Assembly: GCF_000316575.1 (NCBI RefSeq) | Contig: NC_019682.1 | Span: forward strand, 3,594,001-3,658,000 | Source: Calothrix sp. PCC 7507 | GTDB taxonomy: Bacteria > Cyanobacteriota > Cyanobacteriia > Cyanobacteriales > Nostocaceae | Reading direction: 5' to 3' | DNA: 64,000 bases | Shown: positions 52,908 to 62,077 of the stretch, in pieces | Position numbering within the stretch: position 1 is the first letter of the stretch | Layout: every line of letters begins with the position of its first letter | Translations under genes and position numbers: made by a program | Notes under the pieces: model-generated | Database searches by the model: none | The model's input: only the letters and a program-made list of their open reading frames with translations | What the model was told of the DNA's origin: nothing

Positions 52908-53204
52908 GTGAAAATTCTTGTTTACTGCAAATACTTCAATTTTAAAAATCCGCTAGAGAAGCCGAAAATGGAGAATTTTGTAGTGGATTTACCCCAAATT
53001 CCCCGAGTAGGTGAAATAATTGTCGTCGAAAGAATGTCACCCACAAAGCAGTTTGTAATTATTTTTGAATATATTGTGACAGCAGTACAGTTTAATGCTT
53101 CTAACGAATCCTCTGATGTACCAGATGCGCGGATTAATGCATGTCTGAACCACTGTTGGGAAGGAACATCAAATTTTAAAATCGCGAATTTTTTAGAAAA
53201 ATAG
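52908..53204 (+). CDS. Small hypothetical protein
   Basis: The 98-codon frame uses a GTG start (MKILVYCKYFNFKNPLEKPKMENFVVDLPQIPRVGEIIVVERM...). The middle reads like a real beta-rich domain (VVDLPQIPRVGEIIVVERMSPTKQFVIIFEYIV), so an ATG at about residue 21 (MENFVVDLP) is an alternative start. No family recognised. An antisense frame at 52922-53227 is taken as a shadow. The following 53205-53556 gap holds only AT-rich sequence with no repeat array or gene. Confidence 0.55.
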   Translation: MKILVYCKYFNFKNPLEKPKMENFVVDLPQIPRVGEIIVVERMSPTKQFVIIFEYIVTAVQFNASNESSDVPDARINACLNHCWEGTSNFKIANFLEK

Positions 53205-53556
53205 GCTAATACGCATTTAAAGTACATAGTTCCTCAAGCGTCAAGAGTCAAGTTTAATGTTGTATTAATGGACTGTGTCAGCTATATCTCTGACTGCTTG
53301 TAAACACCTATAAAGTGGCTTACCACAGAGTAGAAGTTGAGGATATCATGAACAAATAGTAGTTTTTGATACTATATTATTAACCAATATATGGTTGATG
53401 ATTTTGGCATATAATCCTCAACAATTGGATATCAAAAATTAGAAAAATATTTAGCCTGATTAGCCTGTATTTCTGCTTACAGATAGAGGCAGTTTTCTCT
53501 ACAATGTACGTTGATAAGCTACTAGCTTACTTGGGAAAGGACGTACAAAAGTAACC

Positions 53557-54441
53557 ATGATCTACCACAGCGAAGGTACATTTAAGGGTGTTGGAGGACT
53601 TGATCTGTATTACCAAAGCTGGCATCCAGAAGGTAAAGTCAAGGGAATATTAGCTATTGTGCATGGACTGGGAGCGCACAGCGATCGCTACACTAACATT
53701 ATTCAGCATTTGATACCTAAACAATATATTGTCTACGGTTTGGATTTGCGCGGTCATGGACGTTCACAAGGACAGCGAGGCCATATCAATGCTTGGTCTG
53801 AGTTTCGTGACGACTTGCAAGCCTTTCTCAAGTTGATTCAAACCCAGCAGCCAAAATGCCCAATTTTTCTTTTAGGTCATAGCTTGGGTTCGGTCATTGT
53901 CTTAGACTATGTTCTACGCTATCCTCAAGAAGCAAAAGTATTGCAAGGTGCGATCGCTTTAGCACCAACTTTAGGGAAAGTCGGGGTATCAAAAATCCGC
54001 TTGCTCATAGGGAATTTACTGTCGCAGGTATGGCCGCGTTTCACCTTGAGTACTGGTATTGACCTCACCGCTGGTTCAAGGGATGAAAAGATTTTAGCCG
54101 CCTACGCCCAAGATACCTTACGACATACGCGAGCTAGTGCGCGTTTAGCTACAGAATTTTTTGCTACCGTTGCTTGGATTAATGCTCACGCAGCTGATTG
54201 GCAATTACCGTTGTTAATTCTCCACGGTAGCGCTGACCGAGTAGCTTTACCTGAAGGTGGTGACATTTTTTGCCAGAAGGTTGCTGGCACAGATAAGACG
54301 CGAGTCGAATATGCAGGAGCTTATCATGAGCTGCAAAATGATCTCAATTACCAAGAGGTATTAGCTGATTTAGAAAATTGGTTAGAAAGACACTTACCAC
54401 CCGAATTAGAAAAGTTGGAGTCGTTAATGAAAAACGGCTGA
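53557..54441 (+). CDS. Alpha/beta hydrolase (monoacylglycerol lipase / lysophospholipase-like)
   Basis: The 294-residue protein matches serine aminopeptidase-S33/monoglyceride-lipase proteins: LAIVHGLGAHSDRYTNI (oxyanion loop), DLRGHGRSQGQRGHI, the nucleophile elbow FLLGHSLGSVIVLDY, acid in LILHGSADRVALPEGG and base in AYHELQND. It is cytoplasmic, with no signal peptide. It probably cleaves acyl esters of membrane lipid breakdown products. It is a single gene; the injection-system ATPase gene downstream is on the other strand. Confidence 0.92.
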   Translation: MIYHSEGTFKGVGGLDLYYQSWHPEGKVKGILAIVHGLGAHSDRYTNIIQHLIPKQYIVYGLDLRGHGRSQGQRGHINAWSEFRDDLQAFLKLIQTQQPKCPIFLLGHSLGSVIVLDYVLRYPQEAKVLQGAIALAPTLGKVGVSKIRLLIGNLLSQVWPRFTLSTGIDLTAGSRDEKILAAYAQDTLRHTRASARLATEFFATVAWINAHAADWQLPLLILHGSADRVALPEGGDIFCQKVAGTDKTRVEYAGAYHELQNDLNYQEVLADLENWLERHLPPELEKLESLMKNG

Positions 54442-54452
54442 CAATACTGCAA

Positions 54453-54577
54453 TAGACCTCTTGCAAAAGTCGTTATTTTCGCGCTCTTCGCGCTCTTTCT
54501 TTGCGTCTACTCTACGGGAACGACTTCGTCGAATGCGCCTTTGCGTGAGACTAAAAAATATTTATGCAAGAGGTCTA
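54453..54577. mobile_element. 125-bp MITE-like element
   Basis: TAGACCTCTTGCA (54453-54465) and TGCAAGAGGTCTA (54565-54577) are perfect 13-bp inverted repeats around non-coding sequence that includes a CTTTGCGTCT...TTTGCGTGAG dispersed repeat. The outermost TA on each side fits a Tc1/IS630-type TA target duplication, but a different family is possible. The rest of the 54442-54751 gap is non-coding. Confidence 0.65.
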
Positions 54578-54751
54578 ATATCAGCATCTAGAGTTTCTAA
54601 TATCTCAGTTAAATCTTGCCAGACTTGATGATTGTTTAATTCGAGTCTTGTCATAGTTATCTGGGGTTAATGTTTTGTTAGCAATACAATCGAGAGGGCA
54701 GGGAAACCCCGCCCCTACTGAAAACCGCTATGGCTGTGAGCCACTAATTTA

Positions 54752-56863
54752 CTATCGCAAATCCACATATTGACCTAAATCTTTATCCCTAAGAATTTGC
54801 CCCATTTTCTGATATTCCCGACGCATTGCTCGAATTAAATGCACCATCTCAATTACTCCCCCACTATCTGCAGCTAAAAAAGCTGCTGTCAGCGCAATAT
54901 TGCGAATATTAGCCCCTGTAATTTCAAAATTTTGTGTCAAAAACTCTAAATCTATATTGGGGCTACAGGGCGCATTTTTGGGGAAAATTCCTTGCCAAAT
55001 GAGGTGACGATTCTTGGCGTCTGGTAACGGAAACTCGATAATAAATCGGAGGCGTCGCTCAAAGGCTTCATCCATATTAATCCGGAGATTAGTAGTTAAA
55101 ATGGCAATGCCTTCATACTCCTCCATTTTTTGCAACAGATAACCAACTTCAATATTAGCGTAGCGATCGCGTGCATCTTGTACCTCAGAACGCTTGCCAA
55201 ACAAAGCATCCGCTTCATCAAACAAGAGAATAGCATTAGAATTAGTTGCAGCCGTAAAAATTCTGTTGAGATTTTTCTCCGTCTCACCGATATATTTACT
55301 AACTATTTGAGACAAATCAATCTTATACAGGTCTAATTGTAGTTGATGGGCAATTACTTCCGCCGCCATAGTTTTTCCCGTACCAGGAGAACCAGAAAAC
55401 AGCACATTTAGACCTTTCCCTAAAGATAATTTATCTGCAAAACCCCATTTTTGATGGACTAAATCTCGATATTCGGCTTCTTTGCAAATATCTTGTAGCT
55501 GTGTTATTTGGTTAGGGTGCAAGACAATATCATCCCAAGTATATTTCGGTTCGATTTTACGGGTGAAGGTGGCTAAATCGTGCCCGGATTGGGTACGGGC
55601 GGCGCTACAGAGGTTAACAAATGTTGAGCCGGTTTGTTGCCAACGGGCGTTATGATAGGCAGTGGTGACAGCATTGGCAATTTGATCTGGGGTCAGTAGA
55701 AAGCGATCGCCTAATATATCTAACTCTCCATCCTCAAGAGTTATACCGGCTGCTTGCAAGTGAGTTCGCCAGCAATCTCTGCGGTAGCTAGACTCAAGCA
55801 TCGCAAAAGGAATTGTAATTAAACCTGTTGCTCCTGTAGCTGTGGGTATCCAAGTTTGCACCCCCGATAGGATAGTAATCCGCCGATTTTTCTCTAGTTC
55901 TCTGAGGAAGAATTGATAAAAAAGTTGATTTTCCTGGAGGTAGAGAACATCAAAGTTATCCAGATACAGCAACCGATTAAAAAACCAAGCTTCTCGCCAC
56001 AATAGCTGCAATTTTTCTTCAAAGTTGGCTTTATCCTCTATCATCCGTGCTAAATCGGCGACTAACAAGGAAACTTCGAGGCTTTTGGCGAGAATTTGGG
56101 CGGTGCGGCGTTTACCAGTGCTATCAGTTCCTTGAAAATAGAGCAGTAGGGGTTGTTGTTTTTGCCAATCTTCCATCAATAAAGCTTCTAGTGCTGCTTG
56201 CACATCCGCCTTGAGATATAAATTTTTAGAAAATAGCGTAGATTCTAGTAGTTGACAACAAGCAGTGAGTCGGGAATCTAAACCCGGTTGCTGCAACAAA
56301 AACCTCACGACTTGGGGGTCAAGAATGAGATGATGAGTTAAAAGAGTTACTTGCTGCTGATGAGGATCTGAGCAGAGATAGAGTAAGCGATCGCCCATCA
56401 AAGGTGCGCTAGTAGTAAAGTGTTGACGACGGGATAATTTTTCGACAATGCCAGCACAGAGCAGATTTAACGCCATATCCACTGTCGGTCTTTTGCCACT
56501 CAGATCATCTTGAAGATAAGCATAAACCTTTTCATAGTGACGATCTAATTCTGGTGCTAGAGCGATCGCTAATATATCCAAGTCAAAATCAGATAGCCCA
56601 AAAGTCCTTTGCAACCATGCTAAAGGCGAATCTGACCGAATTTGAGTTGATATTTGCTCGGAAAATGTCCCAGTTTCCTGCAACCATGACACTCCCAGTT
56701 GTTCCTCTGCTTTGTCCTGAGTTTGCAGAGTCGAAATAGCTTGTTGAATTAGCCAATCTAATCGCTGTAGAAGAGGTTGTAACCCATTTAAATCTGCACT
56801 AATTTCGACTTTTTGGGAGGGAGGGTTAGTAAATATCTGCGCTGCTTCTGCTGTCGAATCCAC
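54752..56863 (-). CDS. AAA+ ATPase of contractile injection system (Afp15/Pvc15-like)
   Basis: The 703-residue protein starts with a winged-helix-like region typical of eCIS ATPases (LAWLQRTFGLSDFDLDILAIALAPELDRHYEKVYAYLQDD, about 81-120). A degenerate first AAA module (FQGTDSTGKRRTA, about 243-255) is followed by a functional second one: Walker A GSPGTGKT (491-498), Walker B AILLFDEADALFG (about 542-554), and arginine finger AFERRLRFIIEFP. In Afp/PVC-type systems this ATPase is thought to help effector loading or assembly. It lies 3' of three effector genes on the same strand. A general AAA protein such as a FtsH-like chaperone is unlikely given the N-terminal region. Confidence 0.9.
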   Translation of the reverse strand: MDSTAEAAQIFTNPPSQKVEISADLNGLQPLLQRLDWLIQQAISTLQTQDKAEEQLGVSWLQETGTFSEQISTQIRSDSPLAWLQRTFGLSDFDLDILAIALAPELDRHYEKVYAYLQDDLSGKRPTVDMALNLLCAGIVEKLSRRQHFTTSAPLMGDRLLYLCSDPHQQQVTLLTHHLILDPQVVRFLLQQPGLDSRLTACCQLLESTLFSKNLYLKADVQAALEALLMEDWQKQQPLLLYFQGTDSTGKRRTAQILAKSLEVSLLVADLARMIEDKANFEEKLQLLWREAWFFNRLLYLDNFDVLYLQENQLFYQFFLRELEKNRRITILSGVQTWIPTATGATGLITIPFAMLESSYRRDCWRTHLQAAGITLEDGELDILGDRFLLTPDQIANAVTTAYHNARWQQTGSTFVNLCSAARTQSGHDLATFTRKIEPKYTWDDIVLHPNQITQLQDICKEAEYRDLVHQKWGFADKLSLGKGLNVLFSGSPGTGKTMAAEVIAHQLQLDLYKIDLSQIVSKYIGETEKNLNRIFTAATNSNAILLFDEADALFGKRSEVQDARDRYANIEVGYLLQKMEEYEGIAILTTNLRINMDEAFERRLRFIIEFPLPDAKNRHLIWQGIFPKNAPCSPNIDLEFLTQNFEITGANIRNIALTAAFLAADSGGVIEMVHLIRAMRREYQKMGQILRDKDLGQYVDLR

Positions 56864-56970
56864 TAAATATTCCTTATCTATAGAGAAATGAAGTAGTACC
56901 CATGAGCGATCGCACTATCCTCAATATTTTTTCAACCTCCTTGAGTACCTTACTAAAAAAGGCGATCGCC

Positions 56971-57078
56971 CTAAATTTCTGATTTCATCTGCTTCGTAGC
57001 AAGATAATGTTCATCAAGGGAGCGTCTTAGCATCATTTTAATCACAGCTTGACGCCTAATGTTGAGTTCTTTGGCCAT
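56971..57078 (-). pseudogene. Antitoxin remnant (CopG/BrnA-like C-terminus)
   Basis: The 35-codon frame reads MAKELNIRRQAVIKMMLRRSLDEHYLATK, closely resembling the last third of CopG-type antitoxins (AKELNINRQAVIK...). The DNA-binding N-terminal strand is missing. It lies 5 bp after the toxin remnant at 57084-57188, in the order toxin then antitoxin usual for BrnTA modules, so both are probably leftovers of one locus joined by a deletion. Confidence 0.5.
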
Positions 57079-57083
57079 TTTAT

Positions 57084-57188
57084 TTATTCTACATAGTCGC
57101 CAGCCAAGATATTAGCGACTTCTTCCAAGGAGTATCCTCTATTTTGCTTCAGAAGTTCACTTTTTTGATTATCCCAATCAAATCGCAT
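57084..57188 (-). pseudogene. Toxin remnant (BrnT-like N-terminus)
   Basis: The 34-residue frame MRFDWDNQKSELLKQNRGYSLEEVANIL matches the start of BrnT ribonuclease toxins (about 90 residues, beginning M-F/E-W-D-x-x-K). It stops at TAA after about one third of the family length and lacks the catalytic core. It sits between the AAA+ gene and effector 1. The interval 56864-57228 has no other gene. Confidence 0.5.
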
Positions 57189-57228
57189 TCTTTCTAGTTC
57201 TCAAAGCAATATCTAATACACTTGATTA

Positions 57229-59994
57229 TCAAACCAAAATTGGAAGTTGCTGAATAATCTGCAGCAGCGATCGTAAGGTTTGTTTATAGTCTTTCCGCTC
57301 TGAACGACCCCACAGACCTCTACCAATGTGATAGTTGTTAATGAGTCCTTGGATATATTGAGCAGCCTGAGATTTGTCTACAGGTAAGGTGGCATTCGGG
57401 TCTATACGAGTTAATTCCAAGTCAAGCTCGTTCCAAATGCCCTTGTTAATGTCTGACAAGCTAATAACAGCTATCTCAACTTCTCTAACCGTGGTGGCAC
57501 CTGCAAGATCAAGGAATATTTGAGCAGTATCTTCCCCAAATTGATTTTGCAATCGCTTGAGGGTTGCATTCAGAGTAGCATCTGGTGTCACAATGGTTAA
57601 TGCCTTGTGGATTGCCGCAATTTTGGGATTTATCTGGTTCTTTTGAGCTTGACGATGTTGATTCAGGTTTGTTTGCACTCGCAGAGTCATAGCATTTGCG
57701 GTTGCTGCTAGTGGCTCTGGTGAGGTTGTGAACTTCTCATGGAAAGATTGCCCAAGTTGCTGTCCATACATCTGGAAATACATCATGTCTTTCGCAAAAT
57801 CGGAGCTTCCCTCAATGTATCCTTTTACTGTGTTAACAGCGCTATCAACCATCTGTTGTTGTCCAACCGTTAAGACCATGCTTGTGTTATGCACATGAGT
57901 AGCAAAATCATCGATCAACTGTTTTTGTTTGGAATAATTACGTTCTTTTAGTATCTGATTCAAACCACGGATGTACTGCCGAAACTCCTGAACGTTCAAA
58001 TAAAGATTATTAAATGCTTCATTGATAGGCCATTTCCACTGAGGAGCGCGGTTGTAGTTTTCATAGGTCATGGTGTCGCCACCGTCTTTGGCAATGACTC
58101 CAGCGTAATGTTCACCCCAGAAAACTTTCAGATGCATGGCTCTGTTTGCCCGTTCCTGATTTGTCGCCATGTTTTGAATAATGGTATTGAGATTACCACC
58201 GGCAGTTTGCAGCATTTGTAAAGCATCGTAGTATTCATCATTGGCATCTGCAGTTACAGGATTTGCGTCGTGCGGTGTTGCATAACTCACTCCACCTGGT
58301 CGCGTCACACCTGCTAAAGAGCGAATTACATAGCCTTCACCCACATCCGGTAAAGCCTGTTCATTAATTCCTAACGCTGTATTCGTTGCTGCAACTGCAT
58401 TGTAGTTAATTTCAACGTTTGACTTTTGTGCATAAGGCACTCGAGTCTGAGTTGCCGTTGCTAAATTCCCTACATTGTTACTACCGATGTTGGTAGTTCC
58501 GACAAAGTTGGCGATTTCGTAGATTGGCTCTGAGCCTTCACGACCTTCCACCTGCGTTTCGCTACTGTCAACAGCTCTACCTAGCACCACTTTTCGGGCT
58601 GATTGAGCTGCACCCAAGATCATTTTGATGACTTGGTTGCACTCTGAAGTTGAGGTGGCAGTTAATAGTGCTTTTGTCGCTCCTTCGCTGGGATGATCTA
58701 TGGGAATCTGAGAGTCGGCAGTCACCTGATCCAATGTTTTAGGGGTGAGATCGTGGTGTGCTGGATTGGGATCGGTGGGCACCTGGATCGTTCCGCCACT
58801 AGCAACCAGTTTGACAGGACTGGCCAAATCTTTTAATTTCTGATTGCTTTGAGTGAGTGTTGTCGCATCTGCATAAAAAGCTCGCGCCTGAGCAGTTGTG
58901 TTTTCAATTGCCATTGCTCCAGATTCAGAAACATTTAACGAAAATGCGTTGAGACTGATTTGGGGATGAGGTCCCAACTGGGGCTGAAATTGATTGTTGA
59001 CATCCGCAACTTCCTTGTAAACATCTAAACCCGTGGAAGATACGACCTTGTTTGTCCGTCTTGCTTGTCCTTCAACATATTCTTGTGAGGGAAATTCAGC
59101 ACCGACAGCGGCAGTGTACCCAGGAACAGTAGGCTGTGTGGCGTCGAAAGCCGGCAGTTGAAAATATCGTTGGATTATCTGAGGCTTGATGTGATCTCGA
59201 ACCTCACCGCCCCCCTGCTGCTGCACATGAGTCAACTCATGAGCAATCAATTCTTGCCCCCCCCGGCTCCCAGGCTCATAAGCACCTTGTCGAAAGAAAA
59301 TATCCCGCCCTATCGTAAAAGCCTTAGCCTGAATTGACCGATTTAATTGATCAGCTTGAGTATTTGTATGCACCCGTACCCCACTAAAATCCGCTCTCAT
59401 CGCCTGTTCCATTGACTGTTGCAGACTTGGCTCCAAAGGCTGTCCACTGCCCCTAGCACTATTAATAGCAGTGTCCAAACCCTCAGCCGCTTCTTGACGC
59501 TGCACTATTTCTAGCAGAGGTTTTCGTTGCAATTCTTCATCTTCTGTTTGCTGACGTTGTAAGGTATCAGATTGTATTTGCGCTGAATCTTTCCTTTGCA
59601 GTGCATTTGTTTGTGGTGCGTGAATTTGCTGCACCACATCCTTAGCTACCCGATCCGCTTCTTGCTCATACTTATCCCCCACTCCGCCTATGATCAGCTT
59701 CGCCTGAATTGGTGCAACCACTGGCTCTGAATTTCCCCAAAGTTGCTGAGATATACCCTGAAATTCCGGCACCCACGGGGTTTGTTTCCCTGCTAAAATC
59801 TCTCGTGTTGACCTTGTACCGATCGCACTTTCTAGTTGCTGTCTCTCATCTTCACTGACGCTATTTGGGTCTTGTTGCACTCTCTGCACCACTGCAGACA
59901 ATGACCCATAACTCCGACTGGGTAATATATCTTGACTTTTTGGTGTTGACTGTAGAGAGGGTGAAGCTTTTTGAGCTATTTGCTTTCGGTACAT
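57229..59994 (-). CDS. DUF4157 eCIS effector 1, unknown C-terminal domain
   Basis: The 921-residue protein has: a leader (1-84: MYRKQIAQKASPS...[12 protein letters not shown]...[22 protein letters not shown]) shared with effectors 2 and 3; a DUF4157 domain (about 100-275) with DKYEQEADRVAKDV and the metalloprotease-like AHELTHVQQQGG, HExxH at 252-256; and a 640-residue C-terminal region. That region includes HLKVFWGEHYAGVIAKDGGDTMTYENYN and FQMYGQQLGQSFHE, in which the conserved H, D, N and H could be a papain- or hydrolase-like active site; I do not recognise the family. AGGAG precedes the ATG. DUF4157 proteins are typical cargo of extracellular contractile injection systems. Confidence 0.88.
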   Translation of the reverse strand: MYRKQIAQKASPSLQSTPKSQDILPSRSYGSLSAVVQRVQQDPNSVSEDERQQLESAIGTRSTREILAGKQTPWVPEFQGISQQLWGNSEPVVAPIQAKLIIGGVGDKYEQEADRVAKDVVQQIHAPQTNALQRKDSAQIQSDTLQRQQTEDEELQRKPLLEIVQRQEAAEGLDTAINSARGSGQPLEPSLQQSMEQAMRADFSGVRVHTNTQADQLNRSIQAKAFTIGRDIFFRQGAYEPGSRGGQELIAHELTHVQQQGGGEVRDHIKPQIIQRYFQLPAFDATQPTVPGYTAAVGAEFPSQEYVEGQARRTNKVVSSTGLDVYKEVADVNNQFQPQLGPHPQISLNAFSLNVSESGAMAIENTTAQARAFYADATTLTQSNQKLKDLASPVKLVASGGTIQVPTDPNPAHHDLTPKTLDQVTADSQIPIDHPSEGATKALLTATSTSECNQVIKMILGAAQSARKVVLGRAVDSSETQVEGREGSEPIYEIANFVGTTNIGSNNVGNLATATQTRVPYAQKSNVEINYNAVAATNTALGINEQALPDVGEGYVIRSLAGVTRPGGVSYATPHDANPVTADANDEYYDALQMLQTAGGNLNTIIQNMATNQERANRAMHLKVFWGEHYAGVIAKDGGDTMTYENYNRAPQWKWPINEAFNNLYLNVQEFRQYIRGLNQILKERNYSKQKQLIDDFATHVHNTSMVLTVGQQQMVDSAVNTVKGYIEGSSDFAKDMMYFQMYGQQLGQSFHEKFTTSPEPLAATANAMTLRVQTNLNQHRQAQKNQINPKIAAIHKALTIVTPDATLNATLKRLQNQFGEDTAQIFLDLAGATTVREVEIAVISLSDINKGIWNELDLELTRIDPNATLPVDKSQAAQYIQGLINNYHIGRGLWGRSERKDYKQTLRSLLQIIQQLPILV

Positions 59995-60236
59995 TTAGAT
60001 CATCTCCTACATCCAGCTAGGAATAATTGGTATTTTTATGATCGCACTTCATCTAAGTGTTCATCTGAAAATGATATTAGGCGATCGCTCTTCCCAAAAT
60101 CTGGCGATCGCTCTAAACTAAATCTTCGGTATCAGCTGCTAATAGTTGTTCTAGTTGGTTAAGATCCTCAACGCACTCTACTACTACTATTACTGTTAGT
60201 TTTGCACTGCTCTCAATACATGTACGCCCATGTTCA

Positions 60237-61751
60237 TTAGTGCTGTGGCGTGGCGTCCACATGGACGTTTATGGTTACAGCGCCCCAATGGCAGATGAAG
60301 TCGGCCTGGCGGCCTCGGTTGGGGTCTGGATTTACTAGTCGAGTGGACTTGTCTTGTATGAAGATGCCCGTTCCCCCATCGGGCACATGGAAATTGGTCA
60401 CCGCTTCCGCCGCCGGAGGGGCGAGCGGGACTATGTTGCCACGATGGTTCCATAGGGCAACTGCGGCAAGGATTTCAACATCCGTGAATAGGCCTGAGAG
60501 GGTGTCATTGGGACCCGCATTGCCCGACACCGCCACAGCATAGGAATAATCCCAGACTTGACGGACAAGAGTGCCCATCGGAAAGACAAGGTCGCCAGCG
60601 GCCTTTGCGGGGGCGTATTTAGTGATCCGCTCGGCACGCAGGCGCGCATTCTCCTGCCGCTCGATACGTTGCTGGTTCACAGATTGGATAGCAGCATCCC
60701 ATCCTTGGGCTTTTCCCGCATCGATAGCTTGCAATTCAGATTCCGTAAAATCTTCAGGTTTGAGCTTGCGTCCTCTCAGTTCTTTTCGGACTTTGGCCAG
60801 TGGGTCAACGTCCGCCGCCTTCCCCTTTGTCGAACTTCCTTTCCGCGCATCTTCGGGATCTACATCTTTTGGGTCTACGCCTTGTGCCCATTCCCACCAA
60901 TCATCTAAGGTATGTGTGTCAATAATCTTTTTGACATCCTCTTGGCTGATAGTCGCCTTCGCGAACCAATCGATTACTTCTTTGAGGCCATCCGTGTCCC
61001 CTCCCCAAGCCTCAGTCACCCATTCTTTCAGTTTCTTCGTTAGTTGGGCATTCAATTTCACTCTCTGGACTACGCACATTTGCACCGAACTATCATACTG
61101 GTGTCCGGGGGGTTGTTGCACCTGCTGTGAAGCCGCCCTCGCTCCCATCACGTCGGCTTCACGCTCCATCTGCTGGTCATCATTGACTGGTATCCCATCC
61201 TTCAACTGCATCGTCGGCTTCACCCGTCCCTGTTTTTGCTGGACAACGTGCCATGCTTCATGGGGTAAATGCTTTTCTTGTCCCGGTGCGACATGAATAT
61301 CTGTCCCTTGGGTGTAGGCTAACGCTTGCAACTGTGATGGTTTAGAAGAATTGTAATGAACACTCACATCATCCATCACCATCCCAGAAAGATTTTCTAT
61401 CCCAGTTTTGAGATGATCTGGTAATCCAGTTTTGTGTTCTGGCTGCGCTTGGGATATACCAACATCATCCATTCTTTTCGCTTGTATTGGTGCGCCAAGC
61501 TGCTGAGATATCCCCTGAAATTCCGGCACCCACGGCGTTTGCTTCCCTGCTAAAATCTTTCGCATTGACCTTGTACCGATCGCACTTTCTAACTGCTGTC
61601 CCTCATCCTCACTCATGCTATTTGGGTCTTGTTGCACTCTCTGCACCACTGCAGATAATGACCCATAAGTTCGACTGGGTGCAATATCCTGACTTTTTGG
61701 CGTTGACTGTTGTGAGGGCGAAGCTTTTTGAGATATTTGCTTGCGGTACAT
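60237..61751 (-). CDS. DUF4157-type eCIS effector 2, GC-rich C-terminal domain
   Basis: The frame opens at 61823, but the shared leader [13 protein letters not shown] begins at the ATG at 61751, where a weak AAGAGA ribosome-binding site lies; this gives 504 residues. Residues 1-84 match effectors 1 and 3. Residues 85-182 match effector 3 ([20 protein letters not shown]...), including [16 protein letters not shown] with HExxH at 164-168. The C-terminal 270 residues differ: a helical stretch, then [56 protein letters not shown]. This part is visibly more GC-rich than its surroundings, suggesting recent transfer. Toxin activity is inferred from architecture only. Confidence 0.85.
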   Translation of the reverse strand: MYRKQISQKASPSQQSTPKSQDIAPSRTYGSLSAVVQRVQQDPNSMSEDEGQQLESAIGTRSMRKILAGKQTPWVPEFQGISQQLGAPIQAKRMDDVGISQAQPEHKTGLPDHLKTGIENLSGMVMDDVSVHYNSSKPSQLQALAYTQGTDIHVAPGQEKHLPHEAWHVVQQKQGRVKPTMQLKDGIPVNDDQQMEREADVMGARAASQQVQQPPGHQYDSSVQMCVVQRVKLNAQLTKKLKEWVTEAWGGDTDGLKEVIDWFAKATISQEDVKKIIDTHTLDDWWEWAQGVDPKDVDPEDARKGSSTKGKAADVDPLAKVRKELRGRKLKPEDFTESELQAIDAGKAQGWDAAIQSVNQQRIERQENARLRAERITKYAPAKAAGDLVFPMGTLVRQVWDYSYAVAVSGNAGPNDTLSGLFTDVEILAAVALWNHRGNIVPLAPPAAEAVTNFHVPDGGTGIFIQDKSTRLVNPDPNRGRQADFICHWGAVTINVHVDATPQH

Positions 61752-61950
61752 GGGTGATCTCTTATATCTGGCTAGGGATTTGAATAAAAAACTTTGTCTG
61801 AATACATTACCCGATATTGCCATTGGCTGTTGCTGAACAGCGATGTCTACGACTGGCTACGCCTACGCTCTCATGAATACGTAAATTATACAAATGAGCC
61901 AGCAATCTGCCATTTTGCTTATTTGAAAGCGACGATTTATTAAAGACCTC

Positions 61951-62062
61951 GGCGTTGCTGATTAGTGGGATGATTTTTGTCTCACGCAGAGACGCAGAGG
62001 CGCGGAGAATAAGAGTTTGAGAGATTGAATTTTTAATTTTCATCTTCATATTCAGCAACGCC
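61951..62062. mobile_element. 112-bp MITE with 8-bp target duplication
   Basis: Ends GGCGTTGCTGA (61951-61961) and TCAGCAACGCC (62052-62062) are 11-bp perfect inverted repeats. AAGACCTC flanks on both sides (61943-61950 and 62063-62070), a clear 8-bp target duplication. The inside contains CTCACGCAGAGACGCAGAGG-type repeat sequence. It lies between effectors 2 and 3, 7 bp beyond the effector 3 stop codon. A partial relative (GTTGCTGAATTTAGGG, then CTCACGCAAAGACGC) lies near 42708-42760. Confidence 0.85.
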
Positions 62063-62077
62063 AAGACCTCTAGCCAG

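Noticed and set aside
52922-53227. 101-codon minus-strand frame opposite the small gene at 52908
   Set aside because: Antisense to a frame with a more protein-like beta-rich core; only one can be real and the plus strand is preferred, with low confidence.
60571-61296. 241-codon plus-strand frame over effector 2
   Set aside because: Long only because the DNA is GC-rich and stop-poor there; Ser/Cys/Arg-rich nonsense composition, antisense to a well-supported gene.
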